From Proteobacteria bacterium UBA1858 (lineage in GTDB: Bacteria; Pseudomonadota; Gammaproteobacteria; UBA4575), in assembly GCA_002338385.1 (NCBI GenBank), contig DDIE01000070.1:27670-37279 (forward strand): a stretch of DNA of 9,610 nucleotides. The letters run 5' to 3'. Position 1 is the stretch's first letter; each line of letters opens with the position of its first letter. The notes below the pieces were generated by a model that was not told the DNA's origin, did no database searches, and saw nothing but the letters and a program-made list of their open reading frames with translations. The position numbers were made by a program, and so were the translations under genes. Below, one piece after another: positions 1-6,039 of the stretch.

Positions 1-621
1 CATGCTGATCATGAGCAAAATGCCTCAACCTCTACGGTACGCCTTGCGGGCAGTTCAGAGACCAGTCCGTTTGCAGCACTTTCTGCGGGTATCAGCTCGC
101 TGTGGGGACCTGCTCATGGTGGTGCTAATGAAGCCGTCATTCACATGCTGAATGAGATTGTTACCTCAGGCCAGGACTTGTCACATTACATCGCGCGCGC
201 AAAAGACAAGGAAGATCGCTTCCGTCTAATGGGCTTTGGTCATCGTGTCTACAAAAACTATGATCCACGTGCCAAGATTATTCGCCAGATTTGTCATGAT
301 CTTTTGGCTGAAATGGGTGCGGACAATCCCAATCAGCCGCTGCTTAAAACGGCTATGGATCTGGAGAAAATTGCGCTGGAGGATGATTATTTCATTCAGC
401 GCAAACTGTATCCGAATGTTGATTTCTACTCAGGCATTATCTTCCAAGCCATGGGTATTCCATTGAGTCTGTTCACTGTTATTTTCGCTCTGGCCAGAAC
501 GGTGGGTTGGCTGACCCACTGGAATGAAATGATGAGCGATCCGAGCAACCGCATTGGTCGTCCTCGACAGCTCTATACGGGTTACACAGAACGCGACTAC
601 AGCGCCATCAAAGATCGCTAA
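1..621 (+). CDS. gltA: Citrate synthase, C-terminal part (5' end outside window)
   Basis: This is the last 206 codons of citrate synthase, which condenses oxaloacetate and acetyl-CoA to citrate at the entry of the TCA cycle in the cytoplasm. The frame is open from base 1, where it already reads HADHEQNASTSTVRLAG, and ends at TAA 619-621. All catalytic landmarks of the C-terminal half are present: GPAHGGANE (active-site His), GFGHRVYK (second His) and YPNVDFYSG (catalytic Asp), plus a late SNRIGRPRQLYTGY segment that carries conserved arginines. The spacing between the two His motifs (42 residues) fits the hexameric, NADH-sensitive type found in gammaproteobacteria such as E. coli, although the allosteric N-terminal domain is outside the window. 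The reading frame is intact. The first downstream gene is convergent. Confidence 0.97.
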   Translation, partial: HADHEQNASTSTVRLAGSSETSPFAALSAGISSLWGPAHGGANEAVIHMLNEIVTSGQDLSHYIARAKDKEDRFRLMGFGHRVYKNYDPRAKIIRQICHDLLAEMGADNPNQPLLKTAMDLEKIALEDDYFIQRKLYPNVDFYSGIIFQAMGIPLSLFTVIFALARTVGWLTHWNEMMSDPSNRIGRPRQLYTGYTERDYSAIKDR

Positions 622-637
622 CAGCGGCGTATGTTTA

Positions 638-662
638 CAGGGTACATGAAGCGTGTACCCTG
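638..662. terminator. Perfect 9-bp hairpin between convergent gltA and metX
   Basis: CAGGGTACA (638-646) pairs perfectly with TGTACCCTG (654-662) around a 7-base loop, 17 bases after the gltA stop and 14 bases beyond the end of the convergent metX. Neither strand has a T-run after the stem, so it is not a classical intrinsic terminator. It may end or protect both transcripts. The stem is certain from sequence; the termination role is inferred from position. Confidence 0.5.
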
Positions 663-676
663 GCCATTAGGCGGCG

Positions 677-1831
677 CTATAGTTTGCCAAAGAAATCCCG
701 CACCACTGGGGCAAAATGAGCTTCATCGACTAAGAATGCATCGTGTCCGTTAATGGACTCAATCTCTATGAAGTCAACCGAGCGACCCGCCTTTTGCAGG
801 CCATCGGCGATCTCTTTTTGTTGCTGTAATGGAAATAGAATATCCGTGTTAACACCTATCACCAGGGCATGCTGAGTTTGAATTTTAGCCAAACCCGCAT
901 TGACTGAGCCACCATGATCAGCCACATCAAATAAATCCATCGCGCGCGATAAGTAGAGATAGCTGTTGGCATCAAATGTCTTAACAAACTTCTGCGCGTT
1001 GTATTCGAGATATGATTCAACTTCAAACTCAATGCCAAACCGCTCTTGGCTGCGCCGCTCAGGTGATACTCGCGCACGATTAAATCTCTGGTGCCACTCC
1101 TCTGCCGCACGGTAGGACATCAGTCCCAGCTTTCTGGCCAGCACCATGCCATTGGTAGGCACTTGGTCCTGTGGGTATAAACCGTTCTGGAAGTCAGGAT
1201 CACAGCGAATAATCTCACGCTGCAATGAACGCACCGCAATAGTAAACGGCAAGGCGCGCGGCGCGGCCGAGATAGTCACCAGATGAGCCACTTCTTGCGG
1301 AAACATAAGCGCATAGGCAAGCGCGGACATACCCCCCATAGAACTCCCGATAACAGTATGGATATGATCTATACCAAGATCATGCAGCGCATGATGTGCT
1401 GCCTTGGCCATATCTTCGATACTTAAATCGGGAAAGTCCAACCCATAGACGTGCCCGCTATCAGGATTGATCGAACTGGGACTAGTGGAACCAAAGCAAC
1501 TACCCAGTGAATTAACACACACGACATAAAATTTATCGGTATCGATCGGTTTACCTGACCCAATCATATACTCCCACCAGCCTCTAGATGGGTCTTGTGG
1601 CGAAGAACAGGCATGGGCGGACGGTGATAAACCACCAAATACCAACACTACATTGTCATGGTTATCAGACAATGTGCCCCATGCCTCATAGGCCACCACG
1701 ACCTCTTTCAGAATACCACCTCGGTGCATGACAAAATTGGCCGTGCCATAGTCGCCGCGCAAGGTCACATAGCGCGTCGCAGGAGGATGGCGCTGATCTG
1801 CAACTTCAAGTGTGGGTACGGGTTTACTCAT
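677..1831 (-). CDS. metX: MetX-family O-acyltransferase, probable serine O-succinyltransferase subtype
   Basis: This 384-residue alpha/beta-hydrolase transfers an acyl group from acyl-CoA to the hydroxyl of an amino acid. The catalytic triad is visible: Ser164 in GSSMGGM, Asp330 in NTDILFP and His363 in GHDAFLVD. The family includes homoserine O-acetyl- and O-succinyltransferases (methionine pathway) and serine O-succinyltransferases (cysteine pathway). The text here, with GWWE at 84-87, VNSLGSCFGST near 106-116, RSLQREIIR at 201-209, FDANSYLYLSRAMD at 286-299 and LFPLQQQ at 332-338, matches my memory of the Xanthomonas serine O-succinyltransferase. It is less like Pseudomonas homoserine succinyltransferases, which read NNLGG and GSLGGMQ at the equivalent places. 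The ATG at 1829-1831 has no clear Shine-Dalgarno sequence. The gene has its own promoter at 1860-1886 and is not part of the upstream dsbB operon. Family is certain; substrate is an inference. Confidence 0.93.
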   Translation of the reverse strand: MSKPVPTLEVADQRHPPATRYVTLRGDYGTANFVMHRGGILKEVVVAYEAWGTLSDNHDNVVLVFGGLSPSAHACSSPQDPSRGWWEYMIGSGKPIDTDKFYVVCVNSLGSCFGSTSPSSINPDSGHVYGLDFPDLSIEDMAKAAHHALHDLGIDHIHTVIGSSMGGMSALAYALMFPQEVAHLVTISAAPRALPFTIAVRSLQREIIRCDPDFQNGLYPQDQVPTNGMVLARKLGLMSYRAAEEWHQRFNRARVSPERRSQERFGIEFEVESYLEYNAQKFVKTFDANSYLYLSRAMDLFDVADHGGSVNAGLAKIQTQHALVIGVNTDILFPLQQQKEIADGLQKAGRSVDFIEIESINGHDAFLVDEAHFAPVVRDFFGKL

Positions 1832-1859
1832 AATCGTTTGGCATGATCAGGATAGTCGT

Positions 1860-1886
1860 ATTATAGGTGTTTTTACTGCGCATCAA
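1860..1886 (-). promoter_or_regulatory. Probable sigma-70 promoter of metX
   Basis: On the minus strand a perfect -10 box TATAAT (1860-1865) is preceded, after a slightly short 15-base spacer, by TTGATG (1881-1886). Transcription would start near 1853 and give a leader of about 22 bases before the metX ATG at 1831. The -35 box abuts the last codon of dsbB, so metX can be transcribed separately from the upstream operon. Confidence 0.55.
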
Positions 1887-2396
1887 CTAGCGCGACGACT
1901 TAATATGAGCGTATATCGCCATGCCTGACAACACAATAAGTAATAACAGTGTTTGTTGCGGCAAGCTCAGACCAAGCAAAGTCCAACTCACTTCTGCGCA
2001 TTGACCGCTGCCCTGAATTAAACGCATGATCACATCCGTCAGAGGAAACGCGTCCAGCATATATGCCAAATCTGGACCACATTCAGGAACCTTATCGGGC
2101 GGCAAGCCCTGCAACCAAATATGTCTGCCTGCTACGGCCATGCCGGCTAGCGCAATCAGCAGTGACAAACCACTATACAGCCAGCGTAGCGAGCCTGTCG
2201 GATTATGGATTGCCGCGGCCAAGCTGATCAGTGCCATGATCAGTAATAAACCACGGTTGACCATACATAGTGGACATGGCGCAAGGTACAAAACACCTTC
2301 TAGGTAAACCACTGCGAATAACATGGCAGCAATGATCATAACCACAATTGCGCTGTGCGTAATTCGATACATAGTTCTAGCTATCCTGTTGAACAC
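1887..2396 (-). CDS. dsbB: Disulfide bond formation protein DsbB
   Basis: DsbB is the inner-membrane quinone reductase that reoxidises periplasmic DsbA, so that new disulfides can be introduced into exported proteins. The 169-residue protein has four predicted membrane helices (about 14-32, 49-64, 70-90 and 147-164). The first redox pair is Cys41-Cys44 in PCPLC, and the second is Cys106 and Cys133 in the large periplasmic loop (PECGPD and SGQCAE). Arg48, important for quinone in E. coli DsbB, is also present, and the loop ends with the family-like SWTLLGLSLPQ. The start used is GTG at 2394-2396, which gives the same Cys41/Cys44 numbering as E. coli and overlaps vanZ by 20 bases. An ATG at 2370-2372 (residue 9, MYRITH) is a credible alternative, just after the vanZ stop. 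It is the last gene of the mug-vanZ-dsbB block. Confidence 0.95.
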   Translation of the reverse strand: MFNRIARTMYRITHSAIVVMIIAAMLFAVVYLEGVLYLAPCPLCMVNRGLLLIMALISLAAAIHNPTGSLRWLYSGLSLLIALAGMAVAGRHIWLQGLPPDKVPECGPDLAYMLDAFPLTDVIMRLIQGSGQCAEVSWTLLGLSLPQQTLLLLIVLSGMAIYAHIKSSR

Positions 2397-2748
2397 TGAT
2401 ATGTTGATAAAATTTTTGCATTTTGATCAGCGGTAAAATAAAAATAAAGGCCATTACTCCCAAAGCATTGGCTAACACATCATAAGCTGACATATCTCTA
2501 CTTGGGATAAAGCTCTGGGCAAATTCTATGGCTATGCTGTAACTGAGAATCAAAATAATCTTAACCAGCAGATAACGACCAGACATACAGGAGAAATCGA
2601 GTGCCAGCATAAGCGCGAAGTAACTCAAAAAGTGTACCACTTTATCATTCAATATGATCGGTTCTCCAGCTGACACCGGACTGAGTGAAAATACCAGCGA
2701 CGCCAGTAATAAACTCAACAGGAAGAATCGAAACAACCACCTAATCAT
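2377..2748 (-). CDS. VanZ-like small membrane protein
   Basis: This 123-residue integral membrane protein has about four hydrophobic segments (5-22, 37-52, 60-78 and 92-108). It carries the sparse VanZ-family signature: DKVVHF with Asp35, Lys36 and His39; EFAQ with Glu75 and Gln78; then Arg84, Asp90, Asn94 and Gly97 in the SRDMSAYDVLANALG stretch. VanZ relatives occur widely without glycopeptide resistance and their biochemical role is largely unknown, so no antibiotic function should be read into this call. The ATG (2746-2748) overlaps the mug stop in an ATGA arrangement, implying translational coupling. The 3' end overlaps the proposed dsbB start by 20 bases. Confidence 0.85.
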   Translation of the reverse strand: MIRWLFRFFLLSLLLASLVFSLSPVSAGEPIILNDKVVHFLSYFALMLALDFSCMSGRYLLVKIILILSYSIAIEFAQSFIPSRDMSAYDVLANALGVMAFIFILPLIKMQKFYQHISVQQDS

Positions 2749-3320
2749 GCTTTATTTTGCCTTTCGTTAGACGCGCGCATTGTCATTGCCAACTCATTAT
2801 AATACGTCACTAAATCCTGCAAACTAAAAATTGCATTAGCAGAACTTGGATTAGGGCTGACGAAAACCTTGGACGTGATCTGCGGGACTTCGTTCCAACC
2901 CCAGTGCCATTGTCCTCTCAGGCCGTAAGCATAAAATAACAACTGTTGAAACGCGACTTTGCCATGAAACCACAGCCAAGCAGGCTGATAGCGTTCTAGC
3001 TTGGCTCGTAGCATTGGTGCATCACGTTTAAAATCGGCGGCCCTGAGCTGCCCCCCGGATGAAGTTGCTCGTTTGACTACGTCAGTGAAGCCAAGGCGAT
3101 ACTCTGCGGCCAAACGTTCGTGTACATGAGCATTCACCTGGAGCGGCTCGGACAGTAGCTGCGAGCTGTCCAATGCGCGCCAAAAGCGATTGCGTGGATT
3201 TGCAAAATAAAACCCCAGTTGTACTGAGACCAAAGAGGGATTCAAGCCGATCGATAACAACTCGGTGTCATAATCTAGATAATCCTTAAGGGTTAATTTA
3301 CTATCAATATCAACAGTCAT
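2745..3320 (-). CDS. mug: G/U(T) mismatch-specific DNA glycosylase (Mug/TDG family)
   Basis: Mug-type family-2 uracil-DNA glycosylases remove uracil, 3,N4-ethenocytosine and related lesions from mismatched base pairs, starting base-excision repair in the cytoplasm. The 191-residue protein has motif A GLNPS at 25-29, where Asn27 matches the water-activating Asn of Mug. A FANPRNRFWRAL segment follows at 39-50, LGFTDVVKRAT at 76-86, and motif B SPNPSSAN at 155-162. The length is a little more than E. coli Mug (168 residues), mainly through N- and C-terminal extensions. The ATG at 3318-3320 has no obvious Shine-Dalgarno sequence. It is the first gene of the overlapping mug-vanZ-dsbB set and is divergent from the metallo-hydrolase gene, 40 bases away. 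Confidence 0.92.
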   Translation of the reverse strand: MTVDIDSKLTLKDYLDYDTELLSIGLNPSLVSVQLGFYFANPRNRFWRALDSSQLLSEPLQVNAHVHERLAAEYRLGFTDVVKRATSSGGQLRAADFKRDAPMLRAKLERYQPAWLWFHGKVAFQQLLFYAYGLRGQWHWGWNEVPQITSKVFVSPNPSSANAIFSLQDLVTYYNELAMTMRASNERQNKA

Positions 3321-3351
3321 CGTGTACGCACACTGTTCATCGCATTATTGT

Positions 3352-3356
3352 AGAGG
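3352..3356 (+). promoter_or_regulatory. Ribosome binding site fixing the start of the metallo-hydrolase
   Basis: AGAGG lies 4 bases before the ATG at 3361. The frame stays open upstream to a GTG at 3322, but that longer start has no such site, adds 13 residues (reading MYAHCSSHYCRGH) with no match to the family, and would nearly touch the divergent mug start. The 3361 start is therefore preferred. Confidence 0.65.
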
Positions 3357-3360
3357 TCAT

Positions 3361-4065
3361 ATGAGTAAGAGTTACCAGATTACCACCATGCAGTTAGGTC
3401 CTATGGATAATTTTGTCTATATCATCACCGATCTGGAGAGTAAAAAATCAGCAGTGGTTGATCCAGCCTGGGATACACATAAGATTATGCAGCACGTGCA
3501 GCAGCACAATAGTCAAATTGATGAAATTTTACTCACCCATAGTCACCACGACCATATTAACGGTGTGGATGAGATTGTGAATCAATACGACTGTCAATTA
3601 CACTTGCTCAAAGCTGAGGCCGAGTTCTGGCAAACCGATCTGGACAAACCCCGCTTACATGCCGGCGGCGATCGTATTCAGCTAGGCAGTACAGAAATCA
3701 CTGTGCTGCATACCCCGGGCCATACGCCGGGTTCGGCCTGCTATTTACTGGATGGTGACATTATCACGGGTGATACCCTGTTTGTATTTGGTTGTGGACG
3801 CTGTGATTTGGCGGGTGGTGATCCCGAGCAAATGTATACCACCCTAAACAAAATGAAACAGCAATTGGACGTCAACACGCGCATCCATCCCGGGCATAAC
3901 TATGCCAACAAAAAACATTCCACAATCAGCGAGCAGATTGAAGGCAATCCTTTTCTCCACTTCCACGACTGTCATGACTTCGTTGATTATCGTATGCACA
4001 GACACGATAAAATACGCTCAACCCCTTACCAGCCGGTTTACACCAGAGATTTACTCAAGCCTTAA
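3361..4065 (+). CDS. Metallo-beta-lactamase-fold hydrolase, glyoxalase II-like
   Basis: This 234-residue cytoplasmic hydrolase has the complete binuclear metal set of the superfamily: THSHHDH (His60, His62, Asp64, His65), His121 in GHTPGS, Asp138 in TGDTLF and His179 in HPGHNY. The GDTLFVFGCGRCDLAGGD stretch followed by PEQMYTTL resembles hydroxyacylglutathione hydrolase (glyoxalase II), which splits S-D-lactoylglutathione to lactate and glutathione. However, the C-terminal region (from about 180, with EGNPFLHFHDCHDF) differs from classical GloB and from the short GloC/YcbL type, so the thioester substrate is not certain. The start at 3361 is supported by AGAGG at 3352-3356. The gene is divergent from mug and its stop TTAA is shared with the convergent chelatase gene (4-base overlap). 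Confidence 0.88.
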   Translation: MSKSYQITTMQLGPMDNFVYIITDLESKKSAVVDPAWDTHKIMQHVQQHNSQIDEILLTHSHHDHINGVDEIVNQYDCQLHLLKAEAEFWQTDLDKPRLHAGGDRIQLGSTEITVLHTPGHTPGSACYLLDGDIITGDTLFVFGCGRCDLAGGDPEQMYTTLNKMKQQLDVNTRIHPGHNYANKKHSTISEQIEGNPFLHFHDCHDFVDYRMHRHDKIRSTPYQPVYTRDLLKP

Positions 4066-4427
4066 ATCTTTTTTGAGATCGCGGCTAATAAATCGATGAT
4101 GCCGCCAGCACCACCTAAGTACGGGGCAAGTTTGAATTCAACAGCTGGGTGTTGTTGCTGTTTCTGCTTGACCAATGCAGGCACGTCCTCAGATACATGC
4201 CGTCCTGCGGATAAAAAGTAGGGCAATATGGTGACCTCATTGGCGCCAGCTTTGATCGCCTGTTCAATGGCGTCTGGAATAGAGGGCTGGGCCAGCTCGA
4301 GAAAAGCATGTCCGGTGTGTTGATAGGTATCTGCGACCTGCGGTTTGAGTTGAGTCGCTATTTGAATAATTTCAATATTGGAAACTGTCCTGCGGCTGCC
4401 ATGCGCAACGAGTATGAGTGATTTCAT
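4062..4427 (-). CDS. cbiX: CbiX/SirB-type sirohydrochlorin chelatase, single-domain
   Basis: This 121-residue protein belongs to the class II chelatases, which insert Co2+ (vitamin B12 route) or Fe2+ (siroheme route) into sirohydrochlorin. The N-terminus LILVAHGSRR carries the metal-binding His9 and the signature LPYFLSAGRHVSEDVP carries His77, matching the two His residues of the short CbiX proteins. The single domain (about 120 residues) is the half-size form that acts as a homodimer. No other cobalamin or siroheme gene is nearby, so the metal cannot be assigned from context. Upstream, 4428-4578 has no convincing gene; a TATACT at 4484-4489 (minus strand) could be a -10 box but has a poor -35. 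The 3' end meets the metallo-hydrolase tail to tail. Confidence 0.88.
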   Translation of the reverse strand: MKSLILVAHGSRRTVSNIEIIQIATQLKPQVADTYQHTGHAFLELAQPSIPDAIEQAIKAGANEVTILPYFLSAGRHVSEDVPALVKQKQQQHPAVEFKLAPYLGGAGGIIDLLAAISKKI

Positions 4428-4578
4428 AATGTTTTAAAATTTGTCCTGTGAGTGCATTCAATCATCAGCTTATCAGCACCATGAGTATACCTGTCGCTTG
4501 GCTCGACAATGCTTATACAGTAAATGTGTGCTTGCAAATATGTGCCCGCGGATAGCCACCCGGCAATGCATGGCATGT

Positions 4579-4875
4579 TCATGGCTGACCATCCAGCCAA
4601 CGCCTAAAAGCTGGCCAATCCTGCTTTAATATCTGTTCATTGATACCACTCAACTGGCGATATTGTCGTTGGGTCATGCGGTAGGCAATGCGTGGAATCT
4701 GATAAAAAATTACCGCCAGCACCATCAATACCGATCCCAGCAGAGTCGATTGCGCCTCAAGATCCACATCCAATAGCCATAGTACGGTCAGACTGATAAT
4801 AATTAAAGCAATCAGTCCTGCAGTCAGTGTGCGATTAATGTTGAGAAAGGTGGTTTTTATTGCAGCTGTGTTCAT
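4579..4875 (-). CDS. Small two-helix membrane protein of unknown function
   Basis: I do not recognise this 98-residue protein. It has two clear hydrophobic helices (about 17-35 and 44-61) separated by a short acidic turn (DVDLEAQ). A basic, polar tail follows (PRIAYRMTQRQYR, then a tryptophan-containing end DWPAFRRWLDGQP). The positive tail suggests both termini face the cytoplasm. Support for being real: an ATG start, typical membrane-protein composition, and tight divergent placement with msrB. No strong Shine-Dalgarno sequence precedes the ATG at 4873-4875. No partner or function can be deduced. Confidence 0.7.
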   Translation of the reverse strand: MNTAAIKTTFLNINRTLTAGLIALIIISLTVLWLLDVDLEAQSTLLGSVLMVLAVIFYQIPRIAYRMTQRQYRQLSGINEQILKQDWPAFRRWLDGQP

Positions 4876-4898
4876 CTTATTGTGTTGGTCATGAAACC

Positions 4899-4928
4899 TT
4901 CAGGCTGTCCCTATGCTCTTAATATGAT
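4899..4928 (+). promoter_or_regulatory. Possible promoter of msrB
   Basis: TATGAT (4923-4928) lies 18 bases after TTCAGG (4899-4904), a modest sigma-70-like pair. Start of transcription near 4935 would leave a leader of about 19 bases before the ATG at 4954, in agreement with the shorter msrB start. Neither box is close to consensus on the -35 side. Confidence 0.3.
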
Positions 4929-4953
4929 AACCACTTTCTATGGGTTTAGCATT

Positions 4954-5454
4954 ATGCCTCTCTCAAGAAGACATTATTTATGGGCCATGTGTGGATTCTC
5001 ACTGTTTGTATTCGGCCAACATAAAGCGGGTAAGAGTAAGCGCATGTATAGCGGCGCCGAAGACATTAATAAAATTCAGTATAGCGATGATGTCTGGCGC
5101 AGTATGCTTGATCACGATGCTTACCAAATATTAAGAAAGGGGCACACAGAACCCCGTCATTCAAGTGCACTCACCAACGAGTGGCGTGCTGGTAAATATT
5201 ATTGTAAGGGATGTGACCTAGTGTTGTTCGATGCCAGTATGAAATTTGACAGTCTGTCCGGCTGGCCAAGTTTTAACCGACATATCATCGGTCACCTCCA
5301 GACCTATACGGACTTAAGCGCGGTGCCTCCGCAACGAGCTTACCGCTGTGTGCGCTGCGGTGGCCATCATGGTCACTTGATTATGGATGGACCGCTTCCC
5401 ACCGGCGAACGCTGGTGCAGTAACGGTGCTGCTCTGCGCTTCGTGCCAAGTTAA
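4954..5454 (+). CDS. msrB: Peptide-methionine (R)-S-oxide reductase MsrB with Tat-like signal
   Basis: MsrB reduces the R-epimer of methionine sulfoxide in oxidised proteins. With the start at 4954 the protein has 166 residues and begins MPLSRRHYLWAMCGFSLFVFG, a twin-arginine (SRRHYLW) plus hydrophobic stretch that looks like a Tat signal, so export to the periplasm is likely. The catalytic domain has both zinc pairs (CKGC at 84-87 and CVRC at 132-135), the SGWPSF motif at 102-107, GGHHGHL at 136-142 and the catalytic Cys155 in RWCSNGAALRF. The usual motif reads RxCxNS, so the Ser is Gly here. The frequent resolving Cys just before GWPSF (CGWPSF in E. coli) is Ser, so this would be a one-Cys type reduced directly. 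The open frame extends upstream to GTG 4882, but those 24 residues would spoil the signal peptide. Confidence 0.92.
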   Translation: MPLSRRHYLWAMCGFSLFVFGQHKAGKSKRMYSGAEDINKIQYSDDVWRSMLDHDAYQILRKGHTEPRHSSALTNEWRAGKYYCKGCDLVLFDASMKFDSLSGWPSFNRHIIGHLQTYTDLSAVPPQRAYRCVRCGGHHGHLIMDGPLPTGERWCSNGAALRFVPS

Positions 5455-5474
5455 TCTAGCTGAGGCTGATCTTT

Positions 5475-5501
5475 TTGTTATCATCTCGCTTAGACTATTA
5501 T
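5475..5501 (+). promoter_or_regulatory. Possible promoter of the GlcG/HbpS-like gene
   Basis: TTGTTA (5475-5480) and TATTAT (5496-5501) are separated by 15 bases, the same short spacing as in the metX promoter. Transcription would begin near 5508, leaving a very short leader with the AAGGAG site at 5511-5516. It lies in the 68-base gap after msrB, so the gene may also be read from msrB, as no terminator is visible between them. Confidence 0.35.
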
Positions 5502-5522
5502 TCATCACACAAGGAGAACGAT

Positions 5523-5960
5523 ATGGCGCAGGAAATCGACTTACAACAAGCCACTACAATTATTCAAAATGCCATTGCCAAAGGACATGCATTGGGCTTG
5601 GCTCCTCTTACCGTGGCAGTGCTCGATGCAGGCGGCCATCTAAAAGCGCTATCACGAGAAGATAAGGCGACCTTTCTCAGGCCACAGATAGCTTTTGGCA
5701 AGGCCTGGAGCTCGTTAGCACTGGGCATGGCATCGCGTACCTTATTCTCTATCGGTGAACAGCGTCCAATGTTCATGAATTCACTAATTAATTTATCCGA
5801 ACAGAAAATGATTCCTGTACCTGGTGGTGTATTAGTCAAAGATAGTGAGGGCAATACATTGGGCGCGGTCGGTATCACCGGTGACACCTCAGATAATGAC
5901 GAGGCCTGCGCGGTCGCTGGCATAGAATCATGTGGGCTGGTTGCCGACTGCGGTAACTAA
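5523..5960 (+). CDS. GlcG/HbpS-family protein (putative heme- or cofactor-binding)
   Basis: This 145-residue protein is a complete single-domain member of the GlcG/HbpS (DUF336) family. Characteristic stretches are VAVLDAGGHLKALSRED (31-47), the following RPQIAFGKAWSSLALG (53-68), PVPGGVLVKD (98-107) and LGAVGITGDTSDNDEACA (113-130). Family members include the heme-binding HbpS of Streptomyces and GlcG of the glycolate locus; many others have no proven role, so heme binding here is only a family-based guess. The ATG at 5523 has an excellent Shine-Dalgarno AAGGAG (5511-5516), so the longer frame from 5475 is rejected. No signal peptide is visible. It follows MsrB, an oxidative-repair enzyme, but no glycolate genes are present. 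Confidence 0.88.
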   Translation: MAQEIDLQQATTIIQNAIAKGHALGLAPLTVAVLDAGGHLKALSREDKATFLRPQIAFGKAWSSLALGMASRTLFSIGEQRPMFMNSLINLSEQKMIPVPGGVLVKDSEGNTLGAVGITGDTSDNDEACAVAGIESCGLVADCGN

Positions 5961-6039
5961 GCACCCTTTAATTTTTAAGCCAAACGCGGGCTAGTCTACC
6001 CAGATGGACATGGCCTGCTGGTGCATAAACAGCAACTAA

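Noticed and set aside
2377..2748. VanZ homology as a sign of glycopeptide (teicoplanin) resistance.
   Set aside because: No vanA/H/X/R/S genes are present, and VanZ-like proteins are widespread in Gram-negative genomes without such a role.
3121..3126. A TGTACA copy inside mug as a further MerR operator.
   Set aside because: It is isolated within the coding region, with no promoter or neighbouring box; one or two chance copies are expected in the window.
3323..3351. A TGTACG box 17 bases before TATTGT, upstream of the metallo-hydrolase, as another member of the TGTACA promoter set.
   Set aside because: Transcription would start at about 3358, downstream of the ribosome site at 3352-3356, so the gene could not use it; the box also has a mismatch.
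4441..4629. A 62-residue cysteine-rich open frame (plus strand) between the chelatase and the small membrane protein.
   Set aside because: It begins at a TTG with no Shine-Dalgarno sequence, overlaps the end of the membrane-protein gene and shows no domain pattern; its composition is that of a random frame.
5961..6039. A terminator between the convergent GlcG-like and anti-sigma genes.
   Set aside because: Only weak short repeats such as GGG...CCC around 5988-6001 are present, with no stable stem and no properly placed T-run.
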